Below are positions 1 through 6,542 of a stretch of DNA of 7,697 bases, piece after piece (positions within the stretch are counted from its first letter, which is position 1; each line of letters starts with the position of its first letter). Source of the stretch: Deltaproteobacteria bacterium (GTDB lineage: Bacteria; Desulfobacterota; Desulfobacteria; Desulfobacterales; Desulfatirhabdiaceae); contig JAPLJE010000285.1 in assembly GCA_026388755.1 (NCBI GenBank), positions 1-7,697 on the forward strand, in the 5' to 3' direction. A program made the translations under genes and the position numbers. The notes below the pieces were generated by a model that saw only the letters and a list, made by a program, of their open reading frames with translations, had not been told where the DNA came from and searched no databases.

Positions 1-447
1 AAATCCTGGCAGAGCTCCGGCCAGAAAGTGGTATTTACCAATGGATGCTATGACCTGCTTCATCCGGGCCATATTCATCTTCTGCATCAGTCCAGAGATC
101 TGGGAGATCGCCTGATTGTCGGACTCAATACGGATGCATCGGTCAGGCGCCTGAAGGGAAATACCCGTCCCATTGTGGCGGAAAGGGATCGGGCGGCCAT
201 TATAAGCGCCCTTGGCTGTGTGGATCTGGTTGTCCTGTTTGATGAAGATACGCCGCTTGAACTGATCCAGGCCATTAAACCGGATATCCTGGTCAAGGGC
301 GAGGATTACCGCCTGGATCAGGTGGTGGGAAGGGAAGTTGTTGAATCCTACGGCGGCAGGGTCTGTCGCGTTCCCCTGCTCCAGGGTTACAGCACCACGC
401 AGATCGCGGAAAAAATCGCATCCACTCAACAGAATTTATTAGATTAA
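1..447 (+). CDS. rfaE2: D-glycero-beta-D-manno-heptose 1-phosphate adenylyltransferase, 3' part
   Basis: This is the 3' portion of a nucleotidyltransferase that joins AMP from ATP to heptose 1-phosphate, giving ADP-heptose for the LPS inner core in the cytoplasm. The frame is open from base 1, so the gene starts upstream; the GTG at 28 lies inside the conserved strand before the active site and is not the start. Counting from base 1 (148 residues visible), TNGCYDLLHPGH at 13-24 carries the HxGH nucleotide-binding signature (21-24), NTDASV at about 43-48 and KGEDY at 99-103 are typical of the family, and GYSTTQIAEKI near the end matches the usual C-terminal GYSTT motif. Whether it is a stand-alone RfaE2 or the C-terminal half of a bifunctional HldE cannot be told, because any kinase domain would lie outside the window. 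The downstream gene starts 27 bases after the stop. Confidence 0.93.
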   Translation, partial: KSWQSSGQKVVFTNGCYDLLHPGHIHLLHQSRDLGDRLIVGLNTDASVRRLKGNTRPIVAERDRAAIISALGCVDLVVLFDEDTPLELIQAIKPDILVKGEDYRLDQVVGREVVESYGGRVCRVPLLQGYSTTQIAEKIASTQQNLLD

Positions 448-474
448 GATAGAAACCATTAATAGGAGACTGAC

Positions 475-645
475 ATGGCAATTCACTCGGAACTGTTGAA
501 ACTTCTGGCCTGTCCCAAATGCACGGGAGATATTTATCTGAATGAGACCGGCGATGGACTGGTCTGCAACCAGTGCAAACTGATCTATGAAATTCGGGAT
601 GATATTCCCATCATGCTGATTGAAGAAGCCAAGCCGTTTTCCTGA
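475..645 (+). CDS. Trm112-like small zinc protein (UPF0434/YcaR family)
   Basis: A 56-residue protein starting at ATG 475 behind a good Shine-Dalgarno (AGGAG at 464-468). It carries two CxxC pairs, C13/C16 (ACPKC) and C31/C34 (CNQC), expected to bind one zinc ion, and the family's DDIPIML segment near the C-terminus (42-48). This is the full usual length for the bacterial Trm112p-like/UPF0434 family. In eukaryotes and archaea Trm112 activates methyltransferases; in proteobacteria the homologue commonly lies beside lipid A and LPS genes such as lpxK and kdsB, and its role is not settled. Here it follows a heptose gene, which fits that context. The next gene begins 5 bases after its stop, so the two are probably co-translated. 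Family assignment is secure; function is not. Confidence 0.9.
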   Translation: MAIHSELLKLLACPKCTGDIYLNETGDGLVCNQCKLIYEIRDDIPIMLIEEAKPFS

Positions 646-650
646 TTCCC

Positions 651-1184
651 ATGAGCCTTCCCCAGCCTCCCAAACCCGCCAAGCTGGTCATCGGACTGTT
701 TACCCGGAAGCCGGAACTGATGGCCGCTGTGGCTGCTGCTCTCATGGAAAGCTTCGGTTCTATTGACATGATCAGTCCATTGTTTCTCTTTGACTTTACA
801 ACGTATTATGAAAAGGAAATGGGATCACCCCTGTTCCGGAGGATTTTTGTTTTTAAGTCCCTGATTCAGCAAGATGATCTGGCAGATATCAAACTGAAAA
901 CCAATGCGATTGAAACGCTGTATAGCACTGATGGCATGCGGCAGCTCAACATCGACCCCGGATATCTTCTGATGGAACGGCTGGTGCTGGCAACCGGAAA
1001 GAATTTTGCGCACAGAATCTATATCGGCAAGTGTATTTACGCTGACCTGACGCTCATATATCAGAAAAACGGCTATCAACCCCTTCCCTGGACATACCCG
1101 GATTATGCACATGAATCCATCCGGCATTTTCTCACCCTTGTCCGCAATAAATATATGGAAGATTTAAAGGAAGGATTGCGATGA
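651..1184 (+). CDS. DUF4416 family protein of unknown function
   Basis: A 177-residue soluble protein that I recognise as DUF4416. It starts with the usual Pro-rich lead (PQPPKPAKLVIGLFTRKPEL) and contains the acidic/aromatic segment FDFTTYYEKEMGSPLFRRIFVF (split at about residues 48-69), followed by NIDPGYLLMERLVLATGKNFAHRIYI (about 100-125) and a C-terminal YPDYAHESIRHFL. No signal peptide or membrane segment is visible. The family is known mainly from Desulfobacterota and related bacteria and has no assigned function; the conserved Asp/Tyr/Glu and His residues could form an active site, but that is a guess. There is no good Shine-Dalgarno before ATG 651, so translation probably depends on the Trm112-like gene 5 bases upstream. 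Its TGA overlaps the yicC start (ATGA, 1181-1184). Confidence 0.85.
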   Translation: MSLPQPPKPAKLVIGLFTRKPELMAAVAAALMESFGSIDMISPLFLFDFTTYYEKEMGSPLFRRIFVFKSLIQQDDLADIKLKTNAIETLYSTDGMRQLNIDPGYLLMERLVLATGKNFAHRIYIGKCIYADLTLIYQKNGYQPLPWTYPDYAHESIRHFLTLVRNKYMEDLKEGLR

Positions 1185-2059
1185 TTTTGAGCATGACCGC
1201 TTTTTCCTGCACAAAACTGACCGTATCCCCCATTTCCGTCAACTGTGAAATCCGCGCCTGTAACAGCAAATCCCTGGATATTTCGCTTCGAATCACCTCC
1301 GGGTATTCGGCACTCGAAGAAAAAATCAAAGCCCTGATTTCTGAAATGATCAGCCGGGGACGCCTGGATATCCTGATTCAGATATCGGAAACCGCTGTTT
1401 CACCCGCTGCCTTTGAAATTGACGAACCCCGCGCGCTGGCATATTATCAAGTCTTGACGGAGATCAACGAGCGGTTTTCGCTGAAGTCTTCCGTATCCCT
1501 GCAGATGATGGCCGACGCCGGAATCATCAAACCTTCTGAATCGGAAAAAAACATGAATGCCGCATGGGCGGCCGTCCAGCCATGCACCTGTGCCGCGGTT
1601 TGCGAGCTGGTGGCCATGCGAAGACAGGAAGGGGAGTATATGGCCGGCGACATTCGAACCCGGCTTGAAGTCATTGAAAATCAACTGGCCAGAATCGAAA
1701 TGGAGTCCGAGGGTTTGGTGGCCTTTTACCAGGAGCGGCTGATTCGCCGCATTCAAAAAATCACCCAGGGAATTGTTGACATCGATCCGGGGCGCATGGC
1801 TCAGGAGGCGGCATTTCTGGCCGATCGCAGCGACATCTCCGAAGAAATCGTTCGGGCCAGAAGCCATATTCTTCAGTTTCGTCAGTTCATGGATGCTCCG
1901 GAGCCGGCCGGAAGAAAATTGAATTTTTTGCTTCAGGAAATGAACCGGGAATTCAACACAATGGGATCAAAAACTGAAAATGCATCGGTATCCTACTGCG
2001 TTGTAGAGGTAAAAACCGAACTTGAAAAAATCCGCGAACAGGTTCAGAATATCGAATAA
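1181..2059 (+). CDS. yicC: YicC family endoribonuclease-like protein
   Basis: A 292-residue protein of the YicC/YloC family, the usual length. The N-terminal YicC domain opens with MILSMTAFS (commonly MIKSMTGFG or MIKSMTAYG in relatives) and includes a CEIRACNSKSLDISLRI stretch where most members have a RSVNHRYLDI-like motif. The C-terminal DUF1732 domain contains GRKLNFLLQEMNREFNTMGSK from residue 244 and ends in the family's strongly conserved VEVKTELEKIREQVQNIE. E. coli YicC acts as a metal-dependent endoribonuclease linked to small-RNA turnover; I infer a similar cytoplasmic role. ATG 1181 is supported by AAGGA at 1171-1175 with 5-base spacing, and by the ATGA overlap with the preceding gene. 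The order yicC - DUF370 - gmk is common in Desulfobacterota and Bacillota. Confidence 0.93.
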   Translation: MILSMTAFSCTKLTVSPISVNCEIRACNSKSLDISLRITSGYSALEEKIKALISEMISRGRLDILIQISETAVSPAAFEIDEPRALAYYQVLTEINERFSLKSSVSLQMMADAGIIKPSESEKNMNAAWAAVQPCTCAAVCELVAMRRQEGEYMAGDIRTRLEVIENQLARIEMESEGLVAFYQERLIRRIQKITQGIVDIDPGRMAQEAAFLADRSDISEEIVRARSHILQFRQFMDAPEPAGRKLNFLLQEMNREFNTMGSKTENASVSYCVVEVKTELEKIREQVQNIE

Positions 2060-2064
2060 GGAGG
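2058..2064 (+). promoter_or_regulatory. Strong ribosome binding site that decides a TTG start
   Basis: AAGGAGG lies 4 bases upstream of TTG 2069 and overlaps the yicC stop codon (TAA 2057-2059). The only other in-frame candidate, ATG 2114, has no Shine-Dalgarno. TAA 2057 is also in frame upstream, so no longer form is possible. Confidence 0.75.
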
Positions 2065-2068
2065 CAGC

Positions 2069-2365
2069 TTGGAACCCAATATCATCAACACCATCCCCAA
2101 AATCAATCACATCATGCTGAACATTGGATTTGGAAACGTCGTTGCGGCAAACCGGGTCATTGCCATTGTCTCCCCCAACTCCGCCCCGGTCAAACGCCTG
2201 AAAGACGAAGCCCGGGACGAAAAACGGCTGATTGATGTCACGCATGGCCGCAAAACCCGATCGGTTTTGATTACGGACAGTAACCACGTCATCCTTTCCG
2301 CCATTCAGACGGAAACCATTTCTCAGCGGCTTTCAATTTTAAAGGATGCGAATAACGGCCAATGA
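2069..2365 (+). CDS. remA: RemA/DUF370 family DNA-binding regulator
   Basis: A 98-residue protein with the DUF370 core: [19 protein letters not shown] (18-36), [12 protein letters not shown] (38-49), [18 protein letters not shown] (54-71) and [12 protein letters not shown] (73-84). In Bacillus subtilis RemA forms a ring-shaped oligomer and activates matrix genes and other operons; the arginines in the GRxTR segment (here R61, R64) correspond to the region implicated in DNA binding. In Gram-negative Desulfobacterota the target is unknown. The TTG start gives about 13 more residues before NIGFG than most members have; starting at ATG 2114 would give a form 83 residues long that begins MLNIGFG, close to the usual layout but without a ribosome binding site. 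I prefer TTG because of the AAGGAGG. The stop overlaps the gmk start as ATGA (2362-2365). Confidence 0.88.
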   Translation: MEPNIINTIPKINHIMLNIGFGNVVAANRVIAIVSPNSAPVKRLKDEARDEKRLIDVTHGRKTRSVLITDSNHVILSAIQTETISQRLSILKDANNGQ

Positions 2366-3006
2366 GCCCATCTGGTGCGATTATGGAACGCGACTCCTCC
2401 TGCACAAAAGGCTGCCTGTTTATTCTTTCCGCGCCGTCCGGTGCCGGAAAAACCACCCTGTGCCAGGCGGTATGCCGGCATTTTCCGGACATGCTGTATT
2501 CCGTCTCTCATACCACCCGCCCGCCAAGGCCTGGAGAAACCCAGGGAATTGATTATCATTTTATTACCAAAGACGGATTCATTCATATGATTGAATCCGG
2601 TGAATGGGCGGAATGGGCGGAGGTTCACGGGAATTATTACGGCACATCCGCAAACTTTCTGAATCGGGGACTGGAGGCGGGGCAAGATATTCTCCTGGAC
2701 ATTGATGTGCAGGGAATGCTAAAAATTCTGAAACGCTATCCTTCCAGCATCACCGTCTTTATCCGGCCGCCATCTCTGGAAGCCCTAAGAGAACGCCTGG
2801 AATCAAGAGGCGGCGACAAACCGGATATCATCGAGATCCGAATGATAAATGCGAAAAAGGAAATGGCTGAAGCCCATCGATACCGCCATGTCATTGTCAA
2901 CGACGATCTGGAACTTGCCACCCGGGAGCTGATACTGCTGATTGACTCCTACCGGCAGAATCGACCCATAACCCATAACCCATATCCATTATCTATACCG
3001 CCATGA
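2362..3006 (+). CDS. gmk: Guanylate kinase
   Basis: Phosphorylates GMP (and dGMP) to the diphosphate with ATP, an essential cytoplasmic step in purine nucleotide supply. The 214-residue protein has the P-loop [10 protein letters not shown] (23-32), the GMP-binding segment [11 protein letters not shown] (49-59) with R53 and R56, YHF at 65-67, and [13 protein letters not shown] from residue 84, followed by DIDVQG; the lid/adenine region is [23 protein letters not shown] (about 132-151). ATG 2362 overlaps the upstream stop and has no strong ribosome binding site of its own, so coupling to remA is likely; an internal ATG at 2383 is possible but also lacks a site. The last 14 or so residues, from about 201, are not family-like and come from a three-copy 7-base tandem repeat. 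The stop overlaps the rlmB start (3003-3006). Confidence 0.96.
   Translation: MSPSGAIMERDSSCTKGCLFILSAPSGAGKTTLCQAVCRHFPDMLYSVSHTTRPPRPGETQGIDYHFITKDGFIHMIESGEWAEWAEVHGNYYGTSANFLNRGLEAGQDILLDIDVQGMLKILKRYPSSITVFIRPPSLEALRERLESRGGDKPDIIEIRMINAKKEMAEAHRYRHVIVNDDLELATRELILLIDSYRQNRPITHNPYPLSIPP
2964..2984 (+). repeat. Three perfect tandem copies of ACCCATA inside the gmk tail
   Basis: ACCCATA occurs at 2964-2970, 2971-2977 and 2978-2984 without mismatches. Because 21 bases is seven codons, the present copy number keeps the gmk frame and encodes a Pro/Thr/His/Asn-rich tail. Gain or loss of one copy would shift the frame of the last codons, just upstream of the gmk/rlmB ATGA overlap. Confidence 0.85.
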
Positions 3007-3752
3007 AAACCGAAATTCTTTACGGCATCCATCCGGTGCTGGAAGCCCTGCAAGCCGGCAGAAGAACCTGTCTTGAGATCTATATCACCACAGACAGAAC
3101 ACCCTATCGCTTATCCGAAGTGACCGAGGCCGCAAAAACGCTGAAACTTCCGGTCAAATCCCTTTCTTCTTCCCAGCTATCCGTCCTTTCAGGAGCGGAA
3201 GCCCACCAGGGCATTGGGGCAAAAGTCAGTGAATATCCGCTGGTGGAGCTGGAATCCCTTACTGAGGCTTCTGCTGAAAGCAACTCCCCCTGTTTTCTGC
3301 TGCTTCTGGATGGCATTGTGGATCCGCAAAACATGGGAGCGCTGGTTCGGACCGCCCTTTGTGCCGGTGTCGACGGCATTCTCTTTCCCAAGGACCGGTC
3401 GGCTTCTCCCCTGCCCTCTGTTTCCAAGTCATCGGCAGGCGCCATGGAACATCTTAAAATGGTCATGGTCACCAACCTGTCCGCAACCATTCAGGAGCTG
3501 AAACATTCGGGATTGTGGATTGCCGGTCTGGACAAATCGGCCGACCAAACCCTCTATGATTTGGATTTGGCCGGACCCCTCGCCATTGTGATCGGCGGAG
3601 AGGAAAAAGGCATTCGCCCGCTTGTCAAAAAGCAATGTGATTTTCTGGTTTCGATTCCTCAAACGGCCATCTTCAACTCCCTGAACGCATCGGTTGCCGG
3701 CGCCGTGGTCATGTATGAAGTCGTGCGACAGCGCATGAAGACAGCCGACTGA
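3003..3752 (+). CDS. rlmB: 23S rRNA (guanosine-2'-O-)-methyltransferase, SpoU/TrmH family
   Basis: A SPOUT-fold enzyme expected to transfer a methyl group from S-adenosylmethionine to the 2'-OH of a guanosine in 23S rRNA (G2251 in E. coli). It has 249 residues, the usual length. The N-terminal substrate-binding domain starts ILYGIHPVLEAL, includes AHQGIGAKV (67-75), and is followed by the catalytic domain: motif 1 DGIVDPQNMGALVRTA (103-118) with N110 and R116, the segment PKDRSA (129-134), motif 2 IGGEEKGIRPL (197-207), and motif 3 SLNASVAGAVVMYEVVRQR (226-244). The PKDRSA segment and the layout resemble E. coli RlmB more than TrmH for tRNA, but the exact target base cannot be read from sequence. 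No Shine-Dalgarno is seen; the ATGA overlap suggests coupling to gmk. It is probably the last gene of this transcript, as an 88-base gap follows. Confidence 0.9.
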   Translation: MKTEILYGIHPVLEALQAGRRTCLEIYITTDRTPYRLSEVTEAAKTLKLPVKSLSSSQLSVLSGAEAHQGIGAKVSEYPLVELESLTEASAESNSPCFLLLLDGIVDPQNMGALVRTALCAGVDGILFPKDRSASPLPSVSKSSAGAMEHLKMVMVTNLSATIQELKHSGLWIAGLDKSADQTLYDLDLAGPLAIVIGGEEKGIRPLVKKQCDFLVSIPQTAIFNSLNASVAGAVVMYEVVRQRMKTAD

Positions 3753-3776
3753 TCTTATTTTCATATCTGAATGCAT

Positions 3777-3806
3777 TTGACGGTAGCCTGATCACACTGA
3801 AATCAT
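3777..3806 (+). promoter_or_regulatory. Candidate sigma-70 type promoter for icd
   Basis: In the 88-base gap between rlmB and icd, TTGACG (3777-3782) matches five of six -35 positions. AATCAT (3801-3806) matches four of six -10 positions, with an 18-base spacer. This would place the transcript start near 3813, leaving a short leader before the ribosome binding site at 3830. It is a visual match only, and no clear terminator for the upstream operon is seen in the same gap. Confidence 0.4.
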
Positions 3807-3840
3807 GACGCTGAACCCATTTGATCAAGAAGGATATTTC

Positions 3841-5754
3841 ATGGAATCATTCCACAGCATTGCCCTTAATTCGAACGGCCGCCTGACCGTACCCGATTTT
3901 CCCGTTATTCCCTTTATTGAAGGCGATGGCACCGGCCCGGATATCTGGCGGGCAACCCAAAAAGTCGTGGATGCGGCGGTGCAAAAAGCCTATTCGGGAA
4001 AGAAAAAAATCCAGTGGCTGGAAATCCTTGCCGGAGAAAAAGGGTTTCACCAGACCGGTGAATGGCTTCCGGCACAGACCCTTGAGGCCATTCAACACCA
4101 TGTCGTTGCCATCAAAGGGCCGCTCACCACGCCGGTGGGGAAGGGCATTCGAAGCGTCAATGTCGCCCTTCGCCAGAAACTGGACCTTTACGCCTGTATT
4201 CGGCCTGTCTGCTATGTTCAGGGTGTTCCCAGCCCCATGAAGCATCCGGAAAAAGTCAATATGGTGATTTTCCGGGAGAATACCGAAGATGTGTATGCCG
4301 GCATTGAATGGCCGTCCGGAAGCGAAGATGCGGAAAAAGTCATTCGGTTTCTAAAGGAGACAATGGGCGTTCAGGTTCCGGATCGGGCAGGTATCGGCAT
4401 CAAGCCCATGAGCCCTCAAAACAGCAAACGTCTTGTGGCAGCCGCCATCTCCTATGCAATTGAAAATCAGTTGCCCTCGGTTACCCTGATGCACAAGGGC
4501 AACATCATGAAATTCACAGAAGGCGCCTTCTGTCAGTGGGGATATGAGGTGGCCCGGGAGAAATTTCCGGACCGAACGATCACGGAAAAAGCGCTTTTTG
4601 AAACCTATGGCGGGGTTCAGCCCAAGGGAAAGGTCGTGATCAAGGACCGCATCGCGGACATGCTGTTCCAGCAGGTGCTGCTCCGGCCGGATGAATTTCA
4701 CGTCATCGCCACCCCCAACCTGAACGGGGATTATCTTTCCGATGCCCTATCCGCTCAGACAGGGGGCCTTGGCATGGCGCCCGGCGCCAATATCGGGGAC
4801 AGTTGCGCGGTATTTGAAGCCACGCACGGCACAGCCCCGAAATATGCGGGACTGGACAAGGTCAACCCCGGCTCTTTGATTCTGTCCGCCGCCATGATGC
4901 TGGAGTACATAGCATGGCAAGAGGCGGCTGCCCGGATTCGAACCTCCCTTCAGGCCACCATTCAGGCCGGCATCGTCACCTATGATCTGGCCCGCCAGAT
5001 TCCGGGCGCTACCGAAGTCTCCTGTTCTGGTTTTGCCGAGGCCATGATTCGAAAAATGGAGGAAACCTTCAGGCATGCCATGAGCCGCTTCCTGTGTTCG
5101 ACCTGTATAATGGATTTTCAACCGGCCCAGTCCCCTTTGTGTTCCCGGTGCGGCACCGTCTTTACCGCTTTCGAGGGGGAGGATCACCTCTGCGAAAACT
5201 GCATTCGGGCCCCCAGGCATTTTCATCAGGCTCGCGCTGCCGGAATCTATGACGGTGCATTCAGGCGGATGATTCAGGATTTCAAGTTTCACGGCAGAAT
5301 TCACCTGGCCAGACCCTTTGGACTGTTGATACTGCACACCTTTAACGACATGTACGCGCAAAAAACTTCGATTGTTCCCGACACCGTCGTTCCGGTTCCC
5401 CTTCATGCCAGAAGACACCGAATGCGCGGATTTAATCAGGCATTTCTTCTGGCCAATCATTTAATCGACCTGAACCGTCAGCATCCGGACCCGGAGTTTT
5501 TCGCTCTGGAAACAGACCGGGACATGTTGCTGCGATGCCGATGGACGCATCCGCAAACCGGACTAAATAAGGACCGGCGAAAAACAAACATTGCCAATGC
5601 TTTTTTGGTCAATACTCCGGAAAAGGCTGCCGGAAAACACATCCTGCTCATTGATGATGTCTATACCACCGGAGCAACGGTTGATGAATGCGCCAGGATA
5701 TTGATTCAGGCCGGAGCAGTCCGCGTGGATGTCTTGACGCTGGCAAGGGCGTAA
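3841..5754 (+). CDS. icd: NADP isocitrate dehydrogenase fused in frame to a ComF-like protein
   Basis: One uninterrupted 637-codon frame. Residues 1-406 are a complete E. coli-type isocitrate dehydrogenase (oxidative decarboxylation of isocitrate to 2-oxoglutarate, TCA cycle): IEGDGTGPD near the N-terminus, S105 (equivalent to the regulatory/substrate Ser113), R111, R121, R145, Y152, K219, D273, D297 and D301. NADP preference is indicated by K334, Y335, V341, Y381 and R385, matching the E. coli set. M406 aligns with the last residue of E. coli Icd, where a stop is expected. Instead a roughly 7-residue linker leads into ComF-like sequence from about 414. ATG 3841 is chosen over an in-frame ATG at 3805 because AAGGA (3830-3834) sits 6 bases before it and the protein then begins MES as in E. 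coli. Whether the product stays joined in the cell is unknown. Confidence 0.9.
   Translation: MESFHSIALNSNGRLTVPDFPVIPFIEGDGTGPDIWRATQKVVDAAVQKAYSGKKKIQWLEILAGEKGFHQTGEWLPAQTLEAIQHHVVAIKGPLTTPVGKGIRSVNVALRQKLDLYACIRPVCYVQGVPSPMKHPEKVNMVIFRENTEDVYAGIEWPSGSEDAEKVIRFLKETMGVQVPDRAGIGIKPMSPQNSKRLVAAAISYAIENQLPSVTLMHKGNIMKFTEGAFCQWGYEVAREKFPDRTITEKALFETYGGVQPKGKVVIKDRIADMLFQQVLLRPDEFHVIATPNLNGDYLSDALSAQTGGLGMAPGANIGDSCAVFEATHGTAPKYAGLDKVNPGSLILSAAMMLEYIAWQEAAARIRTSLQATIQAGIVTYDLARQIPGATEVSCSGFAEAMIRKMEETFRHAMSRFLCSTCIMDFQPAQSPLCSRCGTVFTAFEGEDHLCENCIRAPRHFHQARAAGIYDGAFRRMIQDFKFHGRIHLARPFGLLILHTFNDMYAQKTSIVPDTVVPVPLHARRHRMRGFNQAFLLANHLIDLNRQHPDPEFFALETDRDMLLRCRWTHPQTGLNKDRRKTNIANAFLVNTPEKAAGKHILLIDDVYTTGATVDECARILIQAGAVRVDVLTLARA
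5080..5754 (+). other. comF: ComF/GntX-like phosphoribosyltransferase-fold module of the fusion
   Basis: This is the C-terminal part of the fused frame, 224 residues from M414. Three cysteine pairs are present, C419/C422, C434/C437 and C451/C454, belonging to the zinc-ribbon head. They are followed by [22 protein letters not shown], the [22 protein letters not shown] motif, [17 protein letters not shown] and a PRPP-loop signature [11 protein letters not shown] (603-613). ComF is needed for DNA uptake in naturally competent bacteria; its enzymatic activity is unproven. Most ComF/GntX proteins have a further CxxC about 20-30 residues earlier, which is absent here. ATG 5080 could act as an internal start, with a weak AGG at 5071-5073; GGAGG at 5058-5062 is 17 bases away, too far for good initiation. 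Read as a separate gene it would be an N-terminally shortened comF embedded in the icd frame. Confidence 0.85.
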
Positions 5755-5758
5755 TCGC

Positions 5759-6532
5759 ATGATACACCGACACAACCATAACCTATTCTATTTACAGTTT
5801 CCCCACCTGTCTGAATATGCGGATATCCGGCACGGGATTTTTACCCGTCAGGGCGGATTCAGTAAGGGCTGCTATCAAGGCTTGAATGTCGGCATGGGAA
5901 ATGGCGACAGCCTCGACCATGTTCTTCAGAACCGCGCGGCCATTTCAGGCTGCATGGAGTATTCCGAACTCGTATTTGCCAATCAGACCCATGGAACGAC
6001 CATTATCAACATTGCCGGATGCGGCTCTTCAGGCAATAGCCTTTCTTCGGGCCAGGCCGAATCCGGGGATGTCCTGATCACCGATGTTCGGGGAAAATCC
6101 CTGGTCATTCAGACAGCGGATTGTCAGGCAGTTTTAATCTATGATCCGGTTAGAAAAGCAGTTGCCAATATCCATTCCGGCTGGCGAGGCAGCATTCAGA
6201 ATATTATTGGACTCTCGGTCCAGGCCATGATAAAGGAGTTTGACAGCGACCCGAAGAATCTTTTGGCAGGCATCGGCCCTTCCCTGGGTCCGTGCTGTGC
6301 GGAATTCATCCATTACCGCACCGAAATACCCAAAGCGTTCTGGTCATACAAAAACCATACGGACTGCTTTGATTTTTGGGCCATGAGCAAAGATCAGTTG
6401 ACAGGGGCAGGAATTGCCAAGAACCACATCGTTTCCAGCAACCTCTGCACCCGGTGCCGGACGGATCTTTTCTTTTCATACCGGAAAGAAAAATCAACAG
6501 GCCGGTTTGCCGCGGTGATCGGAATCACATAA
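5759..6532 (+). CDS. pgeF: Purine nucleoside phosphorylase PgeF (YfiH/DUF152 family)
   Basis: A 257-residue cytoplasmic protein of the family once called multicopper polyphenol oxidase/laccase domain. Members act on purine nucleosides (adenosine and inosine phosphorolysis, adenosine deamination), and E. coli YfiH/PgeF also helps keep peptidoglycan precursor composition correct. Seen here: HGIFTRQGG (25-33), GLNVGMGNGD (41-50), NQTHG with H78, TADCQAV with C122 and HSGWRG with H139, which form the zinc site, then GIGPSLGPCC (171-180) and the C-terminal CTRCRTDLFFSYRKE...GRFAAVIG. Length and order are normal. The start ATG 5759 is 4 bases after the stop of the fused icd-comF frame, with a weak AAGGG at 5745-5749, so it is probably in the same transcript. 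The family is certain, the physiological substrate less so. Confidence 0.92.
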   Translation: MIHRHNHNLFYLQFPHLSEYADIRHGIFTRQGGFSKGCYQGLNVGMGNGDSLDHVLQNRAAISGCMEYSELVFANQTHGTTIINIAGCGSSGNSLSSGQAESGDVLITDVRGKSLVIQTADCQAVLIYDPVRKAVANIHSGWRGSIQNIIGLSVQAMIKEFDSDPKNLLAGIGPSLGPCCAEFIHYRTEIPKAFWSYKNHTDCFDFWAMSKDQLTGAGIAKNHIVSSNLCTRCRTDLFFSYRKEKSTGRFAAVIGIT

Positions 6533-6542
6533 AAAGTCTTCC

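Noticed and set aside
28..30. GTG 28 as the start of rfaE2
   Set aside because: The upstream codons are in frame and family-like (basic lead before VVFTNGC), and a start here would remove the first strand of the nucleotide-binding fold; the gene is cut by the window edge.
1400..1867. 155-codon open frame on the minus strand within yicC
   Set aside because: It is fully inside a strongly recognised gene and shows no family features.
2602..2619. Perfect tandem duplication of GAATGGGCG in gmk
   Set aside because: It encodes EWAEWA where the family has a same-length [11 protein letters not shown] segment, so it is not an insertion, only similar codons by chance.
3805..3840. Longer icd start at ATG 3805
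   Set aside because: The good ribosome binding site (AAGGA 3830-3834) lies inside this extension and serves ATG 3841, and the N-terminus from 3841 matches the E. coli protein.
5040..5100. A single-base sequencing frameshift as the cause of the icd-comF fusion
   Set aside because: The frame stays in icd up to the natural C-terminus and no alternative frame upstream encodes the missing comF start, so one indel cannot explain it; a deletion or larger assembly error remains possible.
4747..5460. 237-codon open frame on the minus strand spanning the icd-comF junction
   Set aside because: It lies opposite well-conserved codons of both domains, has no recognisable motif and reads as low-complexity Gly/Asn-rich translation; it is a shadow.
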